Shown piece by piece: positions 39,801-51,800 of a stretch of 64,000 bases of DNA. The notes under the pieces were generated by a model that worked only from the letters and a program-made list of their open reading frames with translations, ran no database searches and was not told the DNA's origin. This DNA comes from Pictodentalium vernedei (lineage: Eukaryota > Mollusca > Scaphopoda > Dentaliida > Dentaliidae). The translations under genes and the position numbers were made by a program. Positions within the stretch are counted from its first letter, which is position 1. Each line of letters opens with the position of its first letter. The stretch lies in the NCBI GenBank assembly GCA_031216915.1, contig CM062290.1, forward strand, positions 169,961,453 through 170,025,452, given 5' to 3'.

Positions 39801-42800
39801 AGCAGTTTGCATGTTTGCCAGATGCTAATTAACTTAGCATAATGACAAGTGCAATTTCATAGTGAATGTGAGTCTTTAACATCAAAAGCATTTAAAAGGC
39901 TTTGTCAATACCACATTCTATTCTCCTTATCATTTATTGGAAAGCTCTCTTCCAGAGAGCTTTCCATTAAATGATAAGAAGGCAAATTATTGTCACTTCG
40001 CATACGCATGTATGTGTATTATAACCTGAACTTGTTACAGGTCCGATTCCGGAGTTCAGGAATAGAAAGTAAGATGAATGTTACAAAACATAAACTCGTC
40101 TGTATCATCAAAATATTTCAAAGCTTGGATGAATAAATCAATACCTGCCTTACACCAGGTGTACATCCCCAAGAGAGTAATACGGTTATGTGTATGTGAT
40201 GGGTGGATGTGAAGCATACAACTACAACTTTTTCGTTTTTTCTCTTCATTTTCAAAATGGAGTGTGCATCGAATTACTATATAGAACTCTATACAACCAC
40301 ATAACATTACATAGAGCAACGTATGACTACATATGGCCAGATACAATGGCATATACACAATATAGAACTTCATAGAAGTACTCGGAAAAACAGAGTACAT
40401 ATTTACATTTTGAAATTCACAAAACCGGTACTGTGATTACAAAAGCAGACAGCGAATTTGGACTGCAATACAACCAAGTTGCGTTCCTGTTAAATTTTTC
40501 TCCACATTTTCCCCACGCCATTCTACAATCTGACCTGTTGAAAAATGAAAAGCGAGAAGATTGCATTGTAGATTCTATAATTTCATTTCCACATACATGC
40601 TTGGACAATAAATCAATATAATTTTAAAATAAAAATAATAGTAATATATAAACAAATAAATGAAAAATAAATAAAATTCATTGGAAAAGAGTATTTGAAT
40701 GAAATAATAAAAAATAGACTTTGGGTTTTGTCCACATTCAAATTTTGAGAGGTCTTTGTCTGCAGTGAGTTTTGTCCTACACACCTTTTAAGTTCTGTGT
40801 GGCATAAATATAGTTTTATGTCGTTTTATGTGGTATCAATGCCATTCTGTGTAGTGTTGTACTATGAGTACTTGTGTACCATAAACACAATCTGCAAGAA
40901 CGTGCAGATTGTACAACTTACAACAGTCGTAAATGTAGCGCAGCGAGAGGCGATCACACTGCTTTGAGTTTGCATTTTGTGTTAATATTCTTTTTTATTG
41001 CACGTTTATTACTTTTGATCCAGTTCCATGTTTACAAATCCGTAAGGAACACTTGTTCCATACGAATTTCCATTGACGGACTATTTTTTCACCTGACGTC
41101 AAGGATCCACCAAAAGAACTAAACTCCGCCCATTTTCATAAGCGCCAATCAAAACGTCGCATTCTAACCAAGATCAATTCGGAACCTGCAGTGAGAGCCG
41201 ATAAATGGAATGTCAATTGGAAAAATAACAAAAAGTTTTAAACTTTCGATGTGTGATGTTTGAATTTTTAAATTAACGGATTCAGTGTCACAGAGGCGTG
41301 AAATAAACACAAAACGCGACGTTGGGTGAAAGCGCTCGGGACTTATGCCATTGCGGAAGGATACATCTCTAGGCTGCGCCTCTAGTTCTATCCTCCCGGG
41401 TTGGCACTCGTGTCGTATTGATGAACGCATCCGTCGCGGCATCCTGTGTATATCCGAACTCTTTTTACCTAACGGGAAGGAGTATGTTTAACACCGTAGT
41501 TTCGGTAATTTTGAGATCTCCTCGGAACAGTAAATCGAAAAATCAACGTGCCAAAAGAATTGGAGAATTAACCTATCCATTGTTCCCACCATAAGGGCCG
41601 CTGCTTGAAAATGCAGAAAATATAACAAACTAAACTTACCTTTTAACATACACGGGTTTTTCACATTTGTAGAGTTATCACTATTTCGGTACAGAAATTT
41701 ATTGATGCGGCCTCTGAGGTAATTCTGCCCGAACAAAAGGTAACTATGTGTATATAAACCATAAACACGTCCGAATAACCGCACCTGAAATTTCCCTGCA
41801 TATATCGGTACGCTTGGATGGAAAGCAATTTGTGTCGATCCGCCGCCCATTTCTAAAATTCCATGTGTATGACTGGGTGGCCTGCAATAGAAATCGAACA
41901 CAGTTGAGGCATTGGGTTTATTTTGAGCAGATTTTTTTACCTGGGAAATAACACTCTCTCAATCTTGTCTGAGAGTTCAGATAACCAAACTTTCTTTTGT
42001 TTTCCGTGGATGCTAAATTCATTCCACGAGTCAAGTGAAAGCCAAAAGAATATAATTTGTTTTTTGAAGTTGGTAGAACATGACCGTACACTTGGCGTTA
42101 CCTATTCAAGAGCATCGACGCGTACGACAAGTGTACCACGCGATGACGCATAGCTTTATCTCACTTCTAAGCGAAGGTGTATTCTTACCTAACATGAAAA
42201 CGTATGAAATATAGATGTCTAAATGATGTAACCAATCGCCTTTTCTCTAACTGGCAACTGACAGGGGGTGTGATCGTAACATTTTATTTCACAATTGAGT
42301 CTTAGATACCGATTCACACTTGATACTAACCAAGCACTTTCTTACAATTTTATAAAATTGATACTTGGACTTATGCCACACACACAGTCGGTCATACAAC
42401 TTATAAGTGGACGCATGTGGTTCTCGATTCGGGTTTCTGAGAGCCCAGTTTAGAGTTCGGTACGGCACGTGTTCATTAAATAAGTTCCGTCAAGACTATT
42501 GTATGTATATTTCATTTATCTACAAATAAATTTCCGGTTGTTAAAGAATAATCTCGATTGACTAATACTCCAGCCACATAATGAGGGCTCATCGACGAAG
42601 GCATGCCTTGATGATGTAGTTGGAGTATTTTATCAGTTGCAAATTCAGACATCACAGTCAGGTCAAATCAGATTTACACCCCACCCCAAACCGCCATCTT
42701 CAAGACACCACTGAGCTGACAATTATCCCTCCCATCCATTTTAATTTCTAGAGCGTCTTTAGACCCAGAGCACTTTCCAACGAGTCTGAACGTTCTCCTA

Positions 42801-45800
42801 CAGTAACTCTGTCCGCTTTTGTAATAACCATACTATATATACATCGCAACGATTCCATTTTGATATTTGTGCAACTAATGAAATTATCTTGTCATTTTAT
42901 TTTACCTGGTTGTTAATCACTTGTAAGATAAAGGATGCCTCAAGTTTTGTATTGTATGCTGACGTTAGAAACATATTGCAGGTAAAATGGCATGGGGAAT
43001 GTGTTGGATATACACAACTCACCGGTTGTTTTGTGACCTTCGACGAACGTTCTCAGGTCATTTTGTTTTTTTTTTGTTTTTTTTTTTTTGTGGTTGACAT
43101 ACCATGTACTCTTTTCCACCTCAGTCTTGCAAGTCCCTCTTCACGTAATCGTTTCACATACGATTTATAACCAAATAACTCACTTAATTGAGTCAAAAGT
43201 GACAGTCGCTTTAAAGAGAGTTATCTCCCGAGCATGACGGCAATTTGACAAAATTAAGACTTGGTTAGACAACTTGACTGTTTCGTCCAGCATGCAGGGG
43301 ATTAAAATGTTGAGGAGTTCGTTGGATATATTGTCGGGACCTGGAGATTTTTTATTTTCTGGAGTGCTTTCCTGATTCCTCCGGGGATATTATGTCACAG
43401 TTTAATATTTGGTCAACGTTCGAGAAGGAGTGGACGGCATGCTTGAAATTTCCGCGTTCTGTGTTAGGGAAATTTTTTTTTAAAGAACTGAACAGCGGTG
43501 TCGGGGTCAAGACTATTAATGTCAATGGACTCATGCACCGTATGCCCACTCACTGGGGTGACGCAATAGTGAATATTAATCTGTTTAATCTGTTACTTTA
43601 ATAATATATGTCGGAGGTTAACCTAATGCTTATTCTAATTGTGTGTGTGTTTTGTGTATGCCATACCATTTTATTCTTGGTCGTGTTATAGACTTTATCT
43701 TATCTTAATCCTTTATCCAACATAGCGGCCAAAACCGGCCAGCGCTATTCACCAAAATCGCCAATTAATTTTCATTATTTGTTTCTTTTTTTGTCTCAAA
43801 ACATAAGTTATGACTCCTCTTTGAAACGAACTCGACGGGCTCGTTCCAAAGAGGGGTCATAACCTATGTTTTTGTGACAAAAAATGAAAAAAAAATAGTT
43901 ATTCAAGAATGTTGTTTGCAAGTGTCGTCTGCTTTTCATGATAGGTAAAGGGTTAATATACTTATACTGAATTGATTCTACTTTGAAATTTGTGAAGTTG
44001 GTGATCCTCCCGGCTTTAACTGGTAGAGTGCTGGAAGCCCATATTTGGGCTTTATTCTGAAGTCCAGTGTTGCAATTTAAAGGCTTCATATTCTGTGGAT
44101 GTGCTTCATATTATCTTTGAAGTGATATTATTTCATCTGTTAGGATTTGCCTTGTCACAATTTATGGGAGAGTGCCTATAGGCACTCTCCCATAAATTGT
44201 GACAAGGCAAAGATGCACAAAGAAATTTCCAAGACCAAAAATAACGTAGCACATTACCAGTTAATGGTTAAAACAAGACAGTGTGTGTACAACAAATCCA
44301 TTACTGGTCGTTAGATACTAACTTTCAGATCAGTCACTCAGTGTCTGAAATCTACATATTGAGACCTAATCTCCAATCATAAAGAATGATATCCGTGAAA
44401 TCTGAGGATGGTCATAACACCATTTACTCTTTATAGTTTATAAGCACAGTAATCACGTTCGAAAGATGTTAATCTGCGCAAAGGTAAACATCAAACCAGA
44501 CGTTTATAACATATTAGTTACAAAGAACCTTTGGAATGCATTAAAGAATATAGCATATAATTTAATCATCATAAAATATGGAACTGGCAGACATTGCTCC
44601 TACACTGTTTAAACATGCAATAGAGATGAGACGGCTTCGACTTGCATTGATTATATAAGTTTTATGATATATAAATAGGTTTCAATACTCATGTTTGCCC
44701 ATAGCCTCTTAAAGGAGTCGACCCAAAGAGAAATATTTTACATAGCTGAACATTACATACATGTTTGTAGAGAAACGAGTAGATCCTTGTTTCTATAATT
44801 TTTGCAGGACAGGAAATCGAAGAAAATCTTATATATTTCTACAAATCTGATTCTACCGAGCCTCACTTTCCCTTTACCGAGTATCAAATTTAGATACAGC
44901 TGAAAGGTAGACGATACTTCACTAGAAATAACTGCTCGGGTCAAACAACCTTTTCTGCTTACTACTATCCAAAATATCAATGCCACAGATTATGCTGTAC
45001 ATGCACAGAACAACACGCGTATGTGAATGGGTTAATCGATATGGCACGAGTGCCAGCACGGAAGGATAGAATGAGAGACCGCAGGACTCTGGTTTTATCC
45101 TTCCGCGCGCGATGGCACAAGTGCTATATCGATTTAACCCATTCACACGCGTGTGTCATTCTGTATTTAGTGCACGCCTTCACGTCTATAAAAAAACAAT
45201 TATTAGACGGATACTCAGCAATTCAGTTGACAACTCGTCCCCTGAGTTACAATGTGCTCTATGTGCCAATAGGGGACGAACTATCAACAAAAAGAACACA
45301 TTTTATCGCCAACTAAATTTGCGAGGGGAACCCGTGTTACTGCTTTTAGCAATCGCTAGTGATTCAGATTTTATTTGCGGTGCACGATTTGTAGAAAATT
45401 CCAGTGACATTTCGCTTCTATTCAAAAATAGTCCGTCAACAACTTCAGTTCGGCACATGTGTGCTAAACGGATTTTCATTTTCCACATGGTTTAGTGTTG
45501 CTGTAAATGGGGATTTCATAGAACAGGCCTGTAATAAAACTTCTGTGACAAGTTGACTCGACTTCGGGTCTCTAGGTTATAAAAAAGAAAAATAAACACA
45601 TTTGCCTTGCTTGCACGGGGTAAAGTGTCATTTTCTGATAAACGGCTTACATACGTATTGTCATTTAAGCACAAAAAAATATATTTTTTGCATTTTTTGG
45701 ATGAGAAGGCAGAAAGTGAAAATCTTGAATGGCATTGAGTGATTTGCAGCGTACCCTTTATACTCGATATTTTCCCGTTCTTCCACAAATCGTCACATGG

Positions 45801-48800
45801 CCTTTACTTTACAAAAAGACAGGTTTTTTTTACCGGTAGCCGGGTACTAAAATACATTTGGAATCGGTATGAACTATTCACCTTATTAAACGACAAAATC
45901 CATTCATTTACTGTATTAATAAGGTAAGGACTAACTGTCCAATTAAACACTGAACGATATAGTATTAACATATATGTGATTCCGAACCGATGTATTTTAC
46001 TTACGTCTTTGAAGATTTAACCGTTACTTCAAGGGAAATCAGTATTTTTACAATGCAGAAGGCCATCCGGCAGGCCAAGCGGATCAGTCTCAAAACAAAA
46101 TTGAAGTTATACGGAAGCAAAGTCCAAGTGTACTCCTCTAAGATTCAATGCTCTGAAAGATGGCATCCCGACAGACATACAGGCTGGAAATTCTTCTGGA
46201 ACGATTAGTTGCGAAAGATTCTACACTGTTTATAATATGGAGATGCTCCAAAGAAAGACTCCTGCCACAGGGCGGCAGAGATCACAAGCGATTGACACCT
46301 AAGTATCTGAGTGTGGCCCGACGGACAAAATGACTTGTTTAATAACGTGTAGGTCTACTTATAGTCTGCGTCTTCCCAAGGTGCATCTGCATCTTAAGTT
46401 TTCAAAACCTAGAGCCAAATACATGTAGTATAAGAATTATGAGAATAATTTGTTTTCAGGATTGATGGGGATGGACGTACGGATTTTACACATTGGAATG
46501 TTCTAGGTTCTAAAATATAAGCCAGCAGGATCTATATGTAGTGTGCGTAACTCCAAGCCAGAAAATGAGCAGAGTGTCATCTGAAAAATGAGGTCCACAG
46601 CAGGGTAGCATCACTAAATTCACCCTCTGTGGACCTCAATCTGAATCAAGGTCTCACACTTTAACAGAAAGAGGTACTCACAGGATGCATTGGCCCACTG
46701 CATGGGATAGCATCAGAATATTCACCATCTGGGGAACTCATTCTGCAAATGACAGATTGCTTATGTTCAGGCTTGCACAACTCTCACATCCCAGGATTTA
46801 TAATCGGGGCGGGTTATCATACATCTAATGCGGCTGTTGTGCCAGAATATTACCTAAACGGATTTCCTATTCTTGTATAGGTATCTCGATTTGGTGGTAA
46901 GTATTGTTTTTAATAGTTTCGCGTAATACGTGTGTTTGAATGTACTGTATTTTGAAAACGTCGATGACAAAATGTCACAAGGACACGAAGTTATATAAAA
47001 TGCTCATATTCACTATAGCCAAACAATTCACTAAATACTTACATTGACGGGTGTAGCCTACCCCTCAAGTAGTTGACTGCAATCCATGCGTACACACCTT
47101 CCTCTTCCCCGGATAATATCTTCACGTTTCGAGGTTCGAAGGTGAATGGATTTTTGTCACGGCGAGATAAATGGTTTATCACGTTATCCATAGTTCGTTT
47201 CGCTTTTTGTTCATCTAACTCACGAAATCCTGCATCAGAAAACAAACTCAACAGAATTAATGGAAACTAGGGTATTTATCGTCACAGAGCAATATCTCAA
47301 CACCACTGATACTACAGTACAGTGATCACAAAAGCAGTCTGTATCCCGATCGGATCTCCATACGGTCGCAACAAAATTTATCCAGTGGATCGAAATTTCA
47401 TTAACAAAATACTGCGGAAATTGTACGAAAATAGCATCTGTTCAATGTTATTTCCTTTCTTTTTCGACAAGTGAATTCCAAAATCGTTGTTGGGCACACA
47501 GGCAGAAACAGTTTGGCCAGGGGCCAATACTATAAAACTTTTAAAATTGTATTTTCTAGAATTGTATTTTCTAGTTATTTCAAAGATGTGGGAATTTGCC
47601 AACTGGCAAATTGTCATGTCTTTTTAAATGCTAATGAATCATTTTAGTCAGTTATATTAATAGGTATAAAATACAATTCTAGAAAATACAGTTATAAAAT
47701 ATAGTATTGGCTTCGGATTGCGACGCAGTCATGACCCGGCCGAAATTCTCTGTCCGTTGTTGTGATCACAGTTCTGTAATAAATTTTAAAACGTTCTATT
47801 GTACGCTTATCTCAAATTGTGACTGCCATTCCACCCTGGATCACCGTTGCTGTTTTCTTGATAACAAATTGTTTACCCACTTCCTGTGCGAGAGCATGAT
47901 AGTGCACTGGACGGAGATATGCCGTACTATTTTGCCTGCGCGAACATAGATCAAGATGCGTGTGTGGTCATTGGCAACTTTGAAGGTCAGTCAGTTAGTG
48001 TCTGCCACTCGATACTTCAACGGGAGGCCACCTACTAAGCAAAATAACGAATATGCCCTACATGATATTACACTCGCTGTAAATTGTATTCTTTTTCGGA
48101 ATAAAGCTGATAACTTTGAGGTCGTTGCACAGAATGAAAAACGCTTGTTTCTTACAGGAAATTCATTCTTAAGTAATTGGGCAGACGAGTGTGAAGCACC
48201 TGATAAGTTTTATACCCCCAAGGACCAATTGCACAAGAATGTATGCAAATGTGGATGGAGTACATCTGTCATACATTCTATAATACCCCCCGCCAGTCCG
48301 GACATCTTTCTTCTGAAACGATGGTTGAGGAAACAGTCGTAAAACGTTTCTTTTTGACAGAAGGAAATGGTACACTCGTACCTATTAACACGAGTTTTCC
48401 CATCTAGTTTTTGAAGCCGATAATGCTTTGTCGAGTATTTTAGTTCTATCCGAACAGCGAACTGCCTTTTTCTTGGTCCTCCGAAAACTTTCACTGCTTA
48501 ACCCTTTGAACCCTAGTAGTAACTTCCATGCCAGTTCATTGGCAGCAATTAGAAGAGTCCATATTCATTATTTGGGGTAGACCAATCAATATTTTCAACG
48601 CACAGCCTCGGGGCTGCACGTTGAAGAAATTGATTGGTTTACCCTTCACATTCACCGAACAGCAATGCAAAATAACGACGTTATGGCGTATCAAGTTCCT
48701 GGCCGGAAAAAAACGGCCGCTGGTGTTCATTGGGTTAATGTTGTCTTTATGTGACTTATGGCATATATATATTCTCTTTTGACAGTTACTCGGGATGTCG

Positions 48801-51800
48801 GGCGTTCTATCCTGTAACTTAGAAAAGGGGCGGGGGTCTTCACTGTTACAATGATGTCCTCAGTGTAACATGCGATTGTATGATATATGCAAACAGATTG
48901 AACTTGTATCGGACTGTGACAGTTTTGATTTTACATGGATATGAAAATAATTTATTTGAAAATGATAAATGTCTGCAGTACATTGTAATAATTACAAGTT
49001 TCGATAAACATCTCGTATTCAATGGACCTCCTCTGAACCTGATGAAATTAGATGTAAGCATCATCGATAAATCTCGTAAAATTGAATTCGTAACCATGTT
49101 TATATCGTTGCAGTGAGGACATCAACACGAACACACTGACAGCCTAAATATCGCCATACTTTTCACAGTGTAGGCTCTAGAGTGTACATTTTTTTTGTAT
49201 TTCATTCTAGAAAGGTGGTTTCTTTGAGAAATATCAATAAATGTTATGTCAATCATTAGCTTATTTTTCTGTGTCCGATTGAAATATGATCCTATTTGAT
49301 ATTGCCTCATAGAATATAGAAATTTATTTAATGCTCAGGCATCAATTCACGCTGAAAAATTAAGTCATATTCCCCTGTCGGTCGGCAAAACGATTATCAA
49401 AATGATATTTAGAAATCGATATTTCATCGTAGGTTCGGATGACGAATCACATGTACTTTAAACGAGTCAGCACATCAGTAATGAATTCCAGAGCCCCAAA
49501 TACAAACGAATTCGAATAATTGATAGTGACAGTGACTAAATCAATTCATTAAATCAGCGGTTTCAAAGTTTGACTTTCTCATTCACCTTCCAGCGAAAAG
49601 CCGAAATCACTTTCAAATTTCTTCAGTTCAACTTCACACGTCTTCAGTGCATTGAGTTCAAAAAAAATAAAATGACGTGTCTTGTTATTGAAAATAAGAA
49701 AGTGGTGTTTTTTGTTATTGTTCTATTTCTTCGAAACACATTGCGATTATTTCAATTCGCCAGCCTTGGTAAATCGTAAAGTTAGGGGAGAAATAAGACG
49801 GGACTACTTTTTGTGCGGATATTCACACATTCCAATGGTTGGAGTTTGGTTGTTGTAATTTTTGTATGGACGCCGGTTCGGCACATAAATTTTGCGCCTT
49901 AATGGCAAATAAAGGCCACAAATTGGAGAGTTTGTAGTCGTAGAGCATTAAATAAAAAGAAAATTCACGAAAATTTGATGAATACCGAAAATATCTCGTT
50001 CGTGGCTACAAGAAATATGAGGATCTTCACGAGCGACTGCGTCGCTCGTGAAGATCCTCATATATCTTTGTAGCCACTCACGAGATATTTTCGGTATTCA
50101 TCAAATTTTCGTGAATATCCTCTATATTATATATGTTGTAAAACATTTTATTTCACGCTTATGCTTTTATTTTCATAAAATACATGCTTTTTCTGCAAAA
50201 ACCGAAGCGAAAAATAATTTGTTTTGTATTGTCCTTCAACAATACGGATCACGTGCGTGGACTAATTAACTAGTTCTTTTTTACGTCTGGGTTATTTTTG
50301 GCAATAATTTATGTTTTTAATATTTTTCTGTAAACTGTAGGTATGTAATAAATACAGAACAGCATACGCGTTCGAACTGTCATGTTTACCTCACTCGATC
50401 GATTTGGAAATCATGTATTTTATGAATTTAAAAGCGTAAGCGTGCAATATAATATTTTGACAGATTATGGATTGAGAAACCGAATTGGTTTGGTCACCAC
50501 AACGACCCAATTATCAAACATTCCGTCTGGGAACTCGTGATTTAGTCCTCTGTTTTACCAAGACAATGACTAAAAAACTTCTCGACAAACGTTTTCGTGC
50601 CCCCCCACCCTCCCTCTTCCCGAATCTACGCCACTGGAGAAGTAATTGTATGAATTATCCCCAACCCATATACAGAGCCAGATATATTGCAGCTCATCTT
50701 TTCCTGGGGCTATGCCATTGTTGTATTGCCTCTAATTGAGAACATTGCTCTTACTTTTAGCTTCAACTTGCAGCGTGAATAAAGACAATATCGACAGAAT
50801 ATCAAATTTCTGACAATTCGTTTGATGGGGTCAGCACTCATAGATAATTTAATAACGTGCGGAAAAAAACATCCCCAGGGCCTATTCATAAAAAAACAAT
50901 ATTATCAGTAAAACTATGCAAAAATTCGCGTTTCATTGGTATATAAATTTGACTTCCATTTCAGACACATTTCACTGAAAGCAACTTTTCTCATCTGAAA
51001 CAGCCGTTGTTTCTTGTCTGCCAGTCGATGTATTTTTTGACATCTGACATGAAAATAAAAGACTGATTACATTTCTATGGTAGCATGAACATGATTATCG
51101 CATAAAATATTGTTTCCTTTTTTATAATGACATTACGCATCCGAATGTTCTTCCGACAAAAATACGTTTACATATATCCATCGTATTGAATCCTCTTGAG
51201 AATGTTTGAATAGATTTGTGTTTTTAAAATTTTAGATTCTCTAATTTTCCATGACACGCCTTCTTTATTTCGCAAAACAGAAGTTTACTGTGCTAGCACA
51301 TAACTGATCTGCAATTTGTATGTGGGTTGTTCTGACTGTTAACCCTACACCCAACATAACGGTCAAAACCGGCCAGTGCTATTCACAAACATTACCTTTC
51401 AATTCCATTATTTTTATCATTTTCTTGTCTCAAAAACATAGCTTATGACCCCTCATTGAAACGAGCTTGTCGAGCTCGTACCAATGAGTGGTAATAAGCT
51501 ATGTTTTTGATACAAAAATGAAAATATATAGTTGTTCAAAAATTTTGTTTTGTAAGTGGCGTCTTCTTTTCGTGTTAGGTAAAGGGTTAAAATTTTCGCT
51601 GTCAATACAGAACCCAAAGATCCACTGCGTACCGAGCGCCTATAGATCTTTCTGGAGGAGGGGGGTGGGGGCGATAACAGTAGTGAAAATCTGGTCACAT
51701 CATTTAATTAAATATCGCAGGGTATCTTCAAATGTTAGATCCAGCATCTTGTAAAAAGAGCGGGATGCGCTGAAAAGCAGCTTTCGGCATCTTTCGGAGA

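Larger units (their letters stand above)
28822..41639 (-). other. NTPDase intron 3 (12.8 kb)
   Basis: Contains a SINE (29.2 kb), the 3.4-kb LINE relic (30.4-33.8 kb), a family-I element (35.2 kb), a family-D MITE (35.8 kb), half a family-A MITE (36.4 kb), a LINE fragment (37.0-37.8 kb), SINE-like repeat 2 (37.9 kb), a family-B MITE (38.6 kb) and hairpins. Stretches 33.9-35.2 and 40.1-41.3 kb show no recognisable feature. Confidence 0.8.
41882..47042 (-). other. NTPDase intron 2 (5.2 kb)
   Basis: Contains a family-A MITE (43.7 kb), a family-B MITE directly after it (44.0 kb), a foldback element (45.0 kb), a possible LINE fragment (46.0 kb) and a family-E element (46.6 kb). The remainder, about 41.9-43.7 kb and 44.3-45.0 kb, shows nothing I can name. 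Confidence 0.8.

Noticed and set aside
42560-42632. Imperfect inverted repeat around ATACTCCAGCCACAT
   Set aside because: Arms pair poorly beyond about 12 bp and no second copy was seen.
47060-47062. Alternative donor GGG|GTAGGC for NTPDase exon 2
   Set aside because: It would leave phase 1, which does not match exon 3; the AAT|GTAAGT site 18-19 bp downstream is stronger and keeps the frame.
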